In this document: piece by piece, positions 18,742-28,800 of the stretch | Layout of the letters: each line of letters starts with the position of its first letter | How positions within the stretch are numbered: the stretch's first letter is position 1 | Assembly (NCBI GenBank): GCA_943914475.1 | Contig: CALUCE010000001.1 | Location: 1 to 64,000 of the forward strand | Length of the DNA stretch: 64,000 nt | From: an uncultured Anaerococcus sp. | GTDB lineage: Bacteria; Bacillota; Clostridia; Tissierellales; Peptoniphilaceae | Direction: 5' to 3' | Made by a program: the position numbers and the translations under genes | The notes under the pieces: model-generated | The model's input: the letters and a program-made list of their open reading frames with translations, nothing else | Databases searched by the model: none | Told to the model about the DNA's origin: nothing

Positions 18742-19416
18742 ATGTATAAGGACCAAAGCTACCTAGTAAACAGGGAAGAGATGCAAAAAATAGACCACTA
18801 TGCTATAAATATTTTAAATATTCCATCTATTTGCCTGGTGGAAAGGGCAAGTCTTGCTGTTTTAAAAAATATAGACTTAAATATTAGAAATTCCTTTGCT
18901 GTAGTTGTAGGAGTTGGCAACAATGGAGCAGATGGAGTGGCCTTGGCCAGAAACCTTTTGGCCGTGGATAAGTATGTAGACCTTTATATAGTTGGAAACT
19001 TGTCCAAGGCAAGTGAAGAGTTTAATTTAAACCTTAAGGCAGTAAGGGCCATGACTGATCAAATCTATGAGGTTAAGTCTATAGCAGATATAGAATTTAT
19101 GGAAAAAAATCTTGATAAGGTAACCACCATAGTTGACGGAATCTTTGGCACTGGTCTTTCTCGTACCATAGAGGGAGAATTTGCCTATGTAATAGATCTT
19201 ATAAATAGGAAAAGAACCTACACCATATCTATAGACCTTCCTTCTGGACTTGATGCAAGTACTGGAGAAAGCTTTGGAGACTTGGTAGATGCTGATCTTG
19301 TAGTGACCATGCAGTGCATGAAAGAAGGCCTTGAGAACAATCCTTATTTCAAGGATAAGACAGTAGTGGAGGATATTGGTCTTCCACAAAAGGCCATAGA
19401 GAAGGTTTTGTTTTAG
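18742..19416 (+). CDS. YjeF-N domain protein (NAD(P)H-hydrate epimerase type)
   Basis: A 224-residue single-domain protein matching the YjeF N-terminal family, which interconverts the R and S forms of damaged, hydrated NAD(P)H so that the dehydratase can repair it. Visible are EEMQKIDHYAI at the start, the Rossmann-type loop GVGNNGADGVALARNL and IDLPSGLDASTGE. The C-terminal ADP/ATP-dependent dehydratase domain (NnrD) found in fused forms is absent, and I see no separate copy in this window. It starts 9 bp after dnaI, probably by read-through of that operon. Confidence 0.87.
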   Translation: MYKDQSYLVNREEMQKIDHYAINILNIPSICLVERASLAVLKNIDLNIRNSFAVVVGVGNNGADGVALARNLLAVDKYVDLYIVGNLSKASEEFNLNLKAVRAMTDQIYEVKSIADIEFMEKNLDKVTTIVDGIFGTGLSRTIEGEFAYVIDLINRKRTYTISIDLPSGLDASTGESFGDLVDADLVVTMQCMKEGLENNPYFKDKTVVEDIGLPQKAIEKVLF

Positions 19417-19434
19417 AAATATTTGACCAAAGAT

Positions 19435-19463
19435 TTGAAAAAAATCTTTATATAAAGTATACT
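19435..19463 (+). promoter_or_regulatory. Promoter of the serS T-box transcript
   Basis: TTGAAA (19435-19440), 17 bases, then TATACT (19458-19463). This sits just upstream of the first recognisable T-box leader element. Confidence 0.7.
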
Positions 19464-19469
19464 TAATGT

Positions 19470-19671
19470 AATTGAATAAGGCGATGACAAGAAGTAGTAC
19501 TTGTGAAAGACCTATAGAGAGAAGATGGTTGGTGAAAATCTTTGGTTGGAAGCGATGAATCCGTCTTGGAGCCTATAAGTTAGATAAGGACAATAATTTA
19601 TATTGTTAAAATAGGGTGGCACCACGATAACTTCGTCCCTAGGATGAAGTTTGACTGGTGCTTATTTTTTT
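19470..19671 (+). ncRNA. T-box riboswitch leader of serS
   Basis: A typical T-box leader. Stem I elements are visible: GAAGUAG near the 5' end, the AGAGAG GA-motif and GGTTGGTGAAAATC distal region. A likely specifier is UCC (Ser) after AUGAA at about 19554-19563. The conserved T-box AGGGTGGCACCACG is at 19613-19626. The terminator forms by pairing GCACCA with TGGTGC (about 19657) and is followed by a T-run. Uncharged serine tRNA should bind stem I and the T-box bulge and allow read-through into serS. Confidence 0.93.
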
Positions 19672-19680
19672 GGAGGAAAT

Positions 19681-20970
19681 ATGTTAGATATAAAATTTGT
19701 TAGAGAAAACCCAGAACTTGTAAAGGAAAACATCAAGAAAAAATTCCAAGATGAAAAACTTCCTTTGGTTGATGAAGTAATAGAAATAGATGAAAAACTA
19801 AGAGAAGTAAAAACTGAAGGTGACAGACTAAGATCCCTAAGAAATAAAACTTCCAAGCAAATAGGTGCCTTGATGGGTCAAAAGAAAATTGATGAGGCAG
19901 AAGAAGCCAAAAAAGAAGTTGGAGAAATCAACGATAAACTTGCTTATCTTGAAGAAGACACCAAAAACTATGCAGAAGAATTAAAGAAAAGAATGCAAGT
20001 CATCCCACAAATGATGGCAGATGATGTGCCTTTAGGAAAAGACGATACAGAAAACGTAGAACTTGAAAAGTTTGGCGAACCTGTAGTTCCTGATTTTGAA
20101 GTTCCTTACCACGTTGATATAATGGAATCTTTTGACGGTATAGACCTTGATGCATCAAGAAATACCTCAGGATCTGGTTTCTATTACCTAAGAGGTGATA
20201 TAGCTAGATTACATTCAGCCATTCTTTCTTATGCTAGAGACTTTATGATCGATAGAGGCTACACCTACTACATCCCACCATTTATGATTAGATCTGACGT
20301 TGTTACAGGCGTTATGTCTTTTGAAGAAATGGAAAACATGATGTACAAGATTGAAGGAGAAGATCTTTACCTAATAGGAACCAGTGAGCACTCTATGATA
20401 GGTAAATTTATCAACACTATCACAGAAGAAGAAAAAATGCCTTTAAAGATGACATCATACTCTCCATGCTTTAGAAAAGAAGTAGGAGCTCATGGTATAG
20501 AAGAAAGAGGAGTTTACAGGATCCACCAATTTGAAAAACAAGAAATGGTAATTATCTGTAAGCCAGAAGATTCTATGGAATATTACAAAGAATTATGGCA
20601 AAATACAGTTGACTTCTTTAGAAGTCTTGATATACCAGTAAGAACTCTAGAATGTTGTTCTGGAGACCTAGCAGACCTTAAGGTTAAATCACTTGACGTT
20701 GAAGCTTGGTCACCAAGACAAAAGAAATACTTCGAAGTTGGTTCATGCTCAAACCTCGGTGATGCCCAAGCAAGAAGACTTGGCATTAGACTAAGAGGAG
20801 AAAAGGGCAACTACTTCGCCCACACCCTAAACAATACAGTAGTAGCACCACCAAGAATGCTTATAGCCTTCCTTGAAAATCTACTACAAGAAGATGGCTC
20901 TGTAAGAATATCAGAACCTCTACAAATGTACATGGGTGGAAAAGAAAAAATTGTTCCAGTAGAAAAATAG
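19681..20970 (+). CDS. serS: Seryl-tRNA synthetase
   Basis: A 429-residue class II synthetase that charges tRNA-Ser and tRNA-Sec. It begins with MLDIKFVRENPELVKENIKK and has the N-terminal coiled-coil arm (about 28-105) that grips the long variable arm of the tRNA. The catalytic core shows motif 2 in SYSPCFRKEVGAHG and motif 3 near NNTVVAPPRMLIAFLEN. GGAGG lies right before ATG 19681; the longer TTG frame at 19651 would start inside the T-box terminator. It is controlled by the T-box leader. Confidence 0.97.
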   Translation: MLDIKFVRENPELVKENIKKKFQDEKLPLVDEVIEIDEKLREVKTEGDRLRSLRNKTSKQIGALMGQKKIDEAEEAKKEVGEINDKLAYLEEDTKNYAEELKKRMQVIPQMMADDVPLGKDDTENVELEKFGEPVVPDFEVPYHVDIMESFDGIDLDASRNTSGSGFYYLRGDIARLHSAILSYARDFMIDRGYTYYIPPFMIRSDVVTGVMSFEEMENMMYKIEGEDLYLIGTSEHSMIGKFINTITEEEKMPLKMTSYSPCFRKEVGAHGIEERGVYRIHQFEKQEMVIICKPEDSMEYYKELWQNTVDFFRSLDIPVRTLECCSGDLADLKVKSLDVEAWSPRQKKYFEVGSCSNLGDAQARRLGIRLRGEKGNYFAHTLNNTVVAPPRMLIAFLENLLQEDGSVRISEPLQMYMGGKEKIVPVEK

Positions 20971-20995
20971 ACCTAAAAATCAATGCAAATATAAG

Positions 20996-21028
20996 AAAAG
21001 GGCTGGTGTGTATGCACCGGTCTTTTTC
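20996..21028 (+). terminator. Terminator after serS
   Basis: GGCTGGTG (about 21001-21008) pairs, with G-U pairs, with CACCGGTC (21015-21022), then TTTTT. Confidence 0.7.
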
Positions 21029-21165
21029 TATTTGTTTAAACATATTGAGAAGAATAGACGTTAATGTTAATATAGGTATAAGAATTTTAGCTTATACTAA
21101 AGCAAAAAATATGATTATTTAAAAGCAGCTTAGGCTAAAACTTAAATAAAATAAAGGTGATAAAA

Positions 21166-22376
21166 ATGCTTGAAATTAGTAAATATCTTAAAGATATAAT
21201 GGAGAAGTTTAATAAAGTTGGCCAAAGTCCAACAGGCAAGGGAGTAACAAGACTTGGCTACAGTCCGGTGGAAGATCAGATGCATGAAACTTTTAAAAAG
21301 ATAGCAGAAGATCAGGGCCTAAAATATTATAGGGACCAGGTTGGAAATTCCTATGCCTATTTAAAAGATTATGATAAGTATGATTATATAGGTTCTCACT
21401 TGGACTCTGTTGTAGAGGGTGGTAAATTTGATGGAGTTTTGGGAGTAGCTTTAGGCCTTGCAGTGCTTCTAACTGCTAGGGATAGAGAAATCGATATCCC
21501 CCTTAAGGTTATAGCTCTCCGTACAGAAGAATCGTCAAACTTTATGTATTCCATGATAGGAAGTAAGCTTATAACGGGTAATTTTGATAAGTCCTTGATC
21601 GATGAATTGAGGTCTTTGGATGGAAAATATTTAAAGGATATCTTTAAGGAGAAAGGCTATACTTTTGATCCCGAACCAATTTCTGATATAAAAAACTATA
21701 TAGAAGTCCATATAGAACAAGGAAGAGTCCTGGAAGAGGAGGGAAAGAAGATAGGTCTGGTAACTACTATAGCTGGTTCATCTAGGTTTTTGGTTGATTT
21801 GAGAGGTTTTGCAGAGCATTCTGGAGCCACTCCCATGAATATTAGAAAAGATTCTTTGTGTGCTGGAGCAGAAATTATCCTTAATGTTGAAAAAATTGGT
21901 AAAATAGAAAGTGAAACAAGTGTGGGGACAGTTGGATATATTAACAATACACCAAATTCCATGAATGTAATCTCTAGAGATACCAGGCTTAGTATAGATT
22001 TTAGGGATATAGATAATGATTCAATGGCAGATATGAAGGAAAAAATAAAGTTAATGATTAAAAAACTTGCCAAAAAAGAAATGTAAAATATGAACTTACA
22101 GAATTTCCTATATCTCCTATAGCCAAGATGAATGAAGATGGGATAAAAGCTTTGGAAGAGATAGCCAAAGAGAAAAATATAAGCTATAAACTTATGCATT
22201 CAGGTGCAGGTCACGATGCTATGATATTTTCAAAAATTGTTGATACCAGCATGATTTTCATACCTTGTTATAAGGGAATCAGTCATAATCCTAATGAGAA
22301 GGCTGACCTTGATGATGCTGCCCTTGGAGGGAAAATATTGTTAGAGTATTTAGAAAGGATAAATTATGTTAATTAA
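21166..22376 (+). pseudogene. M20-family ureido/carbamoyl amidohydrolase, frameshifted
   Basis: Joined across one frameshift this is a zinc hydrolase of the hydantoinase/carbamoylase group (N-carbamoyl-amino-acid hydrolase, ureidosuccinase, allantoate amidohydrolase), about 400 residues. Visible are the metal motifs GSHLDSVVEGGKFDGVLGV, RTEESSNF, EVHIEQGRVLE and, after the break, HSGAGHDAM and SHNPNEKAD. The first frame runs off at TAA 22084-22086. Adding one A to the A6 run at 22072-22077 (C-A6-G) restores the frame into residues that continue the family sequence, which is needed for the final histidine. It starts at ATG 21166 with AAAGGTGAT upstream. It overlaps the dihydroorotase gene by 11 bp, so it heads that operon. 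A sequencing slip is as likely as real decay. Confidence 0.82.
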
Positions 22377-23634
22377 AGGTGGAAGACTTATAGATCCGGC
22401 TATTGGTTTTAATGACCTAGTGGATATTTTAATTGAAGATGGGAAAATAAAGGAAATAAGTCCAGAAATTTCTATAGAAGATGAAGAAGTACTTGATGCA
22501 AGAGGGCTTATAGTTTGTCCTGGCCTGGTTGATATCCATGTACACTTTAGAGAACCTGGTATGACTCACAAGGAAACCATAGAAAGTGGGTCCCATGCTG
22601 CAGCTGCAAGTGGTTTTACATCTGTAGTAGCCATGGCCAATACCAACCCTATAATCGATAAGGCTGAAACTTTAAAAGAAGTCCTTGATATAATGGACAA
22701 GCAAAAAATAAGAGTTTATTCTGCAGCGGCTATTTCTAAGTCCTTTAGGGGCAAGGAGCTTACGGATATGAAGGCCCTAAAAGAAATGGGGGCAGTTGTA
22801 TTTACTGATGATGGGGTTCCTTTGAAAAATCCTGACTTTATAGAAGAGGCTATGGCCATGGCCAAAGACCTTGATGTGGTCCTAAGCTTTCACGAGGAGG
22901 ACCCAAGCTTTATAAAAAATCCTGGCTATAATAAGGGGGATTTAGCAGAAAGTCTAGGTATAGACGGGGCACCAAATGTAAGCGAAGACGTGATGGTAGC
23001 AAGAGATGGAGCCCTTGCCCTTCATTACGGAACAAAAATTGATATCCAACACATTTCTTCAGGAAATGCTGTAGAACTTGTAAGAACCTATAAAAAACTA
23101 GGAGCCAATATTTTTGCAGAAGTTACCCCACATCATTTTAGCCTAAATGAAGAAGCCATTATAGAGTACAAATCTTTTGCAAAGATGAACCCACCACTTA
23201 GGACCGAAAAAGATAGGCTAGCTATAATAAAAGGTCTCCAAGATGACACCATAGAAGTTATAGCAACAGACCATGCTCCTCATACTAATGATGAAAAGCT
23301 AGTTGAAGATATAAGAAAAGCACCTAGTGGAATTATAGGACTTGAAACTGCTCTTTCTCTAGCTATAACAAATCTTGTAAGACCAGGATACTTGAGTTTA
23401 GATGAGGTTATTAAGAAAATGACCTATAATCCAGCAAGACTTATTGGTCTTGAGGCAGGTCAAGTAAGTCTAGGCAAGAAGGCAGATCTTTGTATCTTTG
23501 ATCAAAATAAATTGATAAGATATACTGACTTTAAATCTAAATCATCCAATACTCCATTTAAAGACAAGCCTTTGTATGGACAAGTAAAATATACTCTAGT
23601 AGGTGGAGAAATAGTTTATAAAAGTGAGGAATAA
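22366..23634 (+). CDS. pyrC: Dihydroorotase (amidohydrolase family)
   Basis: A 422-residue zinc amidohydrolase. Metal motifs are D-I-H-V-H-F-R-E-P-G (near 57-66) and the late ATDHAPHTNDE, with FTDDGVP, SFHEED and IQHISSG between them. The overall match is to class I dihydroorotases, which interconvert carbamoyl-aspartate and dihydroorotate. No other pyrimidine-synthesis gene is nearby. Instead it overlaps an M20 carbamoyl hydrolase and precedes a transporter, so a catabolic direction (dihydroorotate to carbamoyl-aspartate to aspartate) or a hydantoinase role should be considered. The gene symbol reflects sequence family only. Confidence 0.85.
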   Translation: MLIKGGRLIDPAIGFNDLVDILIEDGKIKEISPEISIEDEEVLDARGLIVCPGLVDIHVHFREPGMTHKETIESGSHAAAASGFTSVVAMANTNPIIDKAETLKEVLDIMDKQKIRVYSAAAISKSFRGKELTDMKALKEMGAVVFTDDGVPLKNPDFIEEAMAMAKDLDVVLSFHEEDPSFIKNPGYNKGDLAESLGIDGAPNVSEDVMVARDGALALHYGTKIDIQHISSGNAVELVRTYKKLGANIFAEVTPHHFSLNEEAIIEYKSFAKMNPPLRTEKDRLAIIKGLQDDTIEVIATDHAPHTNDEKLVEDIRKAPSGIIGLETALSLAITNLVRPGYLSLDEVIKKMTYNPARLIGLEAGQVSLGKKADLCIFDQNKLIRYTDFKSKSSNTPFKDKPLYGQVKYTLVGGEIVYKSEE

Positions 23635-23635
23635 A

Positions 23636-23848
23636 ATGAAAAAGAAAAATAAATTAATAGCAAGTGTATTTATTATACTCTTACTTTTGGCCATGCTACC
23701 CTTTGGCTTTACCAAAAATCCGGAGCCATATATCTTTGGTTGGCTTCCCTTTCCCTTATTCTTCTGGTGGATATTGATGTTTGTAAATCTAATATTTGTA
23801 TTGCTGGTAACTCATGACTTTGTAAAAAATGAGAAAGATGAGGACTAA
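23636..23848 (+). CDS. Small YhdT-like (DUF997-type) membrane protein
   Basis: A 70-residue protein with two membrane helices (about 7-25 and 37-58) and a short acidic tail. Small proteins of this kind sit directly before sodium/pantothenate-type symporters (the YhdT-PanF arrangement) and are thought to be accessory subunits. ATG 23636 is preceded by GAGG in the end of the pyrC frame; a GTG at 23624 is open but less likely. It is two bases from the symporter start. Confidence 0.78.
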   Translation: MKKKNKLIASVFIILLLLAMLPFGFTKNPEPYIFGWLPFPLFFWWILMFVNLIFVLLVTHDFVKNEKDED

Positions 23849-23850
23849 TT

Positions 23851-25323
23851 ATGGATAAATCTTTAGCAAGTTTATTAATAGTAGTTGTTTACTTATTTGT
23901 GATGCTTGGAGTTACTATAGGAAATTCCAAAAAAAGAAAGGCCTCATCCGATACCCAAAGCTTTTTCTTGGCAAATAGGGGAGTTGGGGGTCTCTTGATG
24001 GCCCTAACCATGATAGCTGGTATGCAATCAACCTTTGCCTTCCTAGGAGGACCAGGTATGTACTATACCCATGGTATATCCTATATAGTAATTGTCCTTA
24101 GTCAGGTTTGGGTTGCTTTTATGGTTATATATTTTGGGAACAAGATAAGAAAGCAGGCCAAGAAATATGGTTATATGTCCATAGGTGATTATTTTCAAGA
24201 TAGGTTTAAGTCGGGTTATTTAAAAATCCTTGCATCAAGCCTTTCAGTTTTGATGACCCTGATATTTTTATCCATGCAATATGTGGGTAACGCTACAGCA
24301 CTTTCTGTTATTACTGGAGATCTTTTAGACTATAAGGTTGCCTTACTAATATCAGTTATATTTTCACTTTTATATGTAATGATAGGTGGAGCCGGTGGAG
24401 TAGTATTATTGGATGCCTTCCAGGCCATAATCCTTATGGTAGGTATAGTAGTGGCAGCAATAATAGCTGTAATGCCTTTTGGAGGAGTAGCCGAATTATT
24501 TGAAGTAACCAGAAATACAGCACCAGAGCTTTTATCAAGACCAGGTGCCCAAGGCACCTATACCAATGCCTATTGGTTTATGCAATTTATAGTTCTACCT
24601 TTTGGGATTTGGCTTTGTCCTTATATTTGGTCAAAGTCCTTGATGGCCAAGGATACATCTTCACTAGCAAAATCTGCTATCAGTATCCCTGTTTCTCAGG
24701 TTTTGATTTTTGGATTTTCAGCCCTATTTATAGGACTAGCAGGCCATAATCTACTAGGAACTGTAGAAAGAGCAGACCAAGTTCTTCCTATAATGATGAC
24801 CCAAAATACGAGTTGGATAGTAGCAGCCCTGGTAATGGCAGCAGCAATATCAGCTGGTATGTCAACCATAAACGCCATGCTCCTATCCTGTGCCCAACTA
24901 GTTTCTCAAGATTTAATCTTCTTTAACAAAAAAGATAAGATATCAAACGAAACAAATATGAGGGTATCAAGGATTATTATAATAGTAATAGCAATAATAG
25001 CTTCCATAGTAGCAATCACCCCACCAAAAGCCCTAGTCCAAGTTGTCCAAGACGTAGCCTATACAGGCCTTGCTCAACTGGCACCACCATTTATCTTAGG
25101 TCTATACTGGAAATACGCTTCCAAAGAAGGAGCAGCCCTTGGCCTTACAGCAGGTGTTTTAGTATTGTTTGCCTTTAGGCTAATGGAAATAGCCCCACTA
25201 AATATACCAGGCTTCCTCTGGGCCTTTGTGATAAATATATTGATAAATATCTTTGTATCATTGGCTAGGAAAGATAAGATAAATTTAGAAGAAGTGGAAG
25301 AAAAATTTTTTGAAAAAGCCTAG
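23851..25323 (+). CDS. Sodium:solute symporter (SSS family, PanF-like)
   Basis: A 490-residue integral membrane protein with about 13 hydrophobic segments. It has the SSS-family layout, for example FFLANRGVGGLLMALTMIAGMQSTFAFLGGPG (first helices and sodium-site region) and VMAAAISAGMSTINAMLLSCAQLVSQD, the signature loop near helix 8-9. The closest known relatives are PanF-type pantothenate carriers, but the operon partners suggest a ureide, dihydroorotate or carbamoyl-amino acid as cargo. It ends the four-gene cassette and is followed by a terminator. Confidence 0.88.
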   Translation: MDKSLASLLIVVVYLFVMLGVTIGNSKKRKASSDTQSFFLANRGVGGLLMALTMIAGMQSTFAFLGGPGMYYTHGISYIVIVLSQVWVAFMVIYFGNKIRKQAKKYGYMSIGDYFQDRFKSGYLKILASSLSVLMTLIFLSMQYVGNATALSVITGDLLDYKVALLISVIFSLLYVMIGGAGGVVLLDAFQAIILMVGIVVAAIIAVMPFGGVAELFEVTRNTAPELLSRPGAQGTYTNAYWFMQFIVLPFGIWLCPYIWSKSLMAKDTSSLAKSAISIPVSQVLIFGFSALFIGLAGHNLLGTVERADQVLPIMMTQNTSWIVAALVMAAAISAGMSTINAMLLSCAQLVSQDLIFFNKKDKISNETNMRVSRIIIIVIAIIASIVAITPPKALVQVVQDVAYTGLAQLAPPFILGLYWKYASKEGAALGLTAGVLVLFAFRLMEIAPLNIPGFLWAFVINILINIFVSLARKDKINLEEVEEKFFEKA

Positions 25324-25377
25324 AAGTAAATATAAATGTATATGAAATAAATTCATATATTAGCCAAAAAAAGAAAC

Positions 25378-25416
25378 CTCAAAGTTTGCTAATAGCAAAA
25401 AATTTGAGTTTTTTTT
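25378..25416 (+). terminator. Terminator after the symporter gene
   Basis: CTCAAA plus TTTGCTA pairs with TAGCAAA plus TTTGAG, and the stem is followed by eight T residues. Confidence 0.8.
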
Positions 25417-25819
25417 AATTTTTTGATTTTGCTATGTGCTTTTAAGTGGTTATGCCTTTTTTCGCAACTCATCATATCCATTAATTTAAATGTTTAAGTA
25501 GGTGATATCTAATATTGATTTTTATTATTGGATACAATTTTAATAAAGTAAAATTATAAAGCTATAAATATAGCCGTTTGTCAAGATAGAATAATTTCGA
25601 TTTTGATAATATAGTTATAAAACATATAAAATATTAATACTAGACGAATTAGAAAATAGATACCAATACAATGAAAACGATTTTAGAAAAATTAGGGTTA
25701 TTGATAAATTTAAATACATAAGTTAGAAAAGCCTTATATTCAGGGCTCTTACAGGCTTTATTTTTCAAAATTTTTATAATATACTGTATCTGATAACGTA
25801 TTCATAAAAGGAGGCAGTA
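25417..25819. other. AT-rich intergenic region before the GH101 gene
   Basis: No intact gene is visible. A 38-codon open stretch without start codon (about 25610-25726, reading ILDELENRYQYNEND and on to a TAG) looks protein-like and could be the tail of a lost gene, but I cannot name it. A hairpin AAGCCT/AGGCTT (about 25729-25757) follows. A TATAAT box at 25775-25780 may be the -10 of the GH101 promoter; its -35 is unclear. GGAGG at 25810-25814 is the ribosome binding site for ATG 25820. Confidence 0.4.
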
Positions 25820-28800
25820 ATGAAAAAGAATAAAATACCTTTCATACCAATATCAGCTGCATTATGTTTTGCTATCTTGGGAGTTAATACACCTAGCAAA
25901 TCATATGCTAGTGAGGAGCTTGATGAAAGCAAAACCACATACAGCTAAAATGTAGAAGATCTTGGTTTAGAAAGAGAAGAGAATAATAGTAAGTCTGAAG
26001 ACTCAAAGAAAAAGAAAAATTTTATACAAGCAGAAACATCAAGTGAAGATGTACAAGATGATATAGAAGAGATCAAAGATACTGAATATACAGAGGAAGA
26101 GCCATCAGACGAAGAAGATGGTAAAGTAATGGCTGTTAATCAAGTGATGGCAAGATCTACAGCCGAAGATGAAGCTGCCTCTGAAAAGTTAGATGAAAAA
26201 GAAGAAGAGGATACTGAAAAAGAAACAGAAGAAGAAGTAAGTGCTGATTCTTCTGAAGAGAAAGAAGAAATTATAGAATGGAGTCCTGCTAATGATAAGA
26301 CCAAAGAAGCAGAAGAAGTTATCGAGGATGATACTAGATATAACAAACTAGAATCAACTGAGAAAAACGATAATGGGGCAAATGTAGCTCTTTATGAAAA
26401 AAAGGATGGGTATGCATCAGATTCTCTTAATATAGAATTTATTGATAAAAGTCCTGAAACTTCAAGGTTTGGAGCCTACTTACGTTATAAAGATAAGGAC
26501 AATAATATCTTCCTTGGTTATGATAAGTCTGGTTGGTTCTATGAATATAATCTTAATGGTCACGGAGAATATCTTCTAAATAATAGAGTAGCTGCACCAA
26601 AAGTAGATGAAAAAAATAATTTAACCATAATGTTAAAGGAAGATGGTCAGCTTAATGCGACTAACAATGGTGAAAACGCTATTGATACTTATGTAATTCC
26701 TGAACATGTAATGGAAGCTTTAAAAGAATACAAGAATACCTATTTAAAACTAGGTTCATTCGGAACAGAAAAAAGTTCTATCCTTGTTAAAACAAATAAT
26801 CAAGAAGATATTGAAAAATCTAAAGAAGATCAAATTGATAAGGGTGATCCTATAGATCATAGTAAAGCTTCATATGATAATCTTGAAAAAGATGATTTAA
26901 GTATAGAAATTGATACAAAGTTTCCTAGGATAAAGGAATATACCTACAAGGGCAAAACAATGTATGGAAACCTAGACTATATAGATACAGTCAAGGTAAA
27001 TGACGTTGAAATAAAGCCTGAGGTAAGCTATGAAAAAGTTTCTGATACAAAAGCCACCTATACCCTGGATTTAAAAGATGAAAAAGAATTTATAGATGCA
27101 AGATTAAAACTTCAAATTTCACTAGAAGATAAATTTGTAGATATAAAGATTACAGATATTGTGAACAATAACAAGATCAAGGGTGGAGAAATCATAGATA
27201 ACAAAAAATTATTACTTGAGTCCATAGACTTTAGGGATAATTTCTTATTTTCACTTTCTAGTAAACAAGAAAACCCAAGATTTGATGGAGCCTTTATGTC
27301 TACCAATACTCATAAAGCTGGAGATGTCCATCTTAATATAGAAAATCCAATGATAGATGTTAAAGATACAGGATTTATGCATGGATTCTTATCTGATAAA
27401 AACCTATCTGGTGCAGTTTGGTCTAATTCACAATTTTCTTATGGTGGTGGATCTAATGATTATACTAGACTAACACTTAACAAGAAAACATATGGTGAAG
27501 ATAACTTCTTAGGTATATCATCTTCCCCATATATCTATCAAAAAGCTTACCAACAAAAAGATGGAAAATATGTAGTTTATGATGAAAGAACACTGGAACT
27601 TCCACACTCTAGAGTAATCTTGGCTGAAGACTTAAATGAAGATGGTCAAGTTGACTGGCAAGATGGGGCCATAGCCTATAGGGATATAATGAATAATCCT
27701 ATGGGTAGTGAATATGTAAAAGATTTGGCTGCCTATAGAATAGCTATGAACTTTGGTTCTCAAGCCCAAAACCCATTCTTAATGACAGCAGATAATATCA
27801 AGAAGATCTACCTCAATACAGATGGCCTAGGTCAATCAATAATATTAAAAGGATATGGATCAGAAGGGCACGATTCTGGACACCTAAACTATGAAGATAT
27901 AGGAAAGAGAATGGGTGGGGCAGAAGACTTCAATAAATTGATGGAAATTGCCAAAAAATATAATGCTAAGATGGGTATCCACATAAACGCATCTGAAACT
28001 TATCCAGAAAGTATATACTTTGAAGAAGATAGGTTAAGAAAAGATAAAAATGGTAATTTCGCCTATGGTTGGAATTGGCTTGATCAAGGTATAAATATCG
28101 ATGCCTCATATGACTTGGCCCATGGTCGTTTTAATAGATTTGAAGACCTTCATAAGATAGTTGGAGATGGTCTTGACTTTATCTATGTAGACGTTTGGGG
28201 CAATGGCCAATCAGGTGATAATAATGCTTGGATGACACACATACTTGCCAAAGAACTTAATGACTTAGGTTATAGAGCAAGCTTTGAGTGGGGTTATGCA
28301 GGTGAATATGACTCAACCTTCCAACACTGGGCAGCAGATTTAACTTACGGTGGATATACTTTAAAGGGAATTAACTCTAACATAGTTAGATTTATTAGAA
28401 ACCACCAAAAGGATTCATTTGTAGGTAACTTCCCTAAATATGGTGGAGCTGCTTTAAATCCTCTACTAGGTGGTTACGATATGAAGGACTTTGAAGGTTG
28501 GCAAGGTAGAAATGATTATGATGCTTATATTAATAAAATATTTAGCGTAAACCTACCTACAAAGTTTGTCCAACAATTCAAGGTTATAAAATGGGAAAAT
28601 GGAGAAACAGTCAACTTAAATGACAATGGAGAGTCTTACAAGTGGACACCAGAAATGAAAATAACCCTTAAAAATGATGAGGGAGATACTCTAACTATAG
28701 AAAGACTTTCAAATGATCCAAAAGACCATGGATATATGCAAAGACTAATGAAATTAAATGGTAAAGTAGTCTATGCTGATGATGATTCTTATCTAATCCC

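Noticed and set aside
25610..25726. Small gene in the GH101 upstream gap
   Set aside because: Only 38 codons, no start codon or ribosome binding site, no family I can recognise; at most a decayed gene tail.
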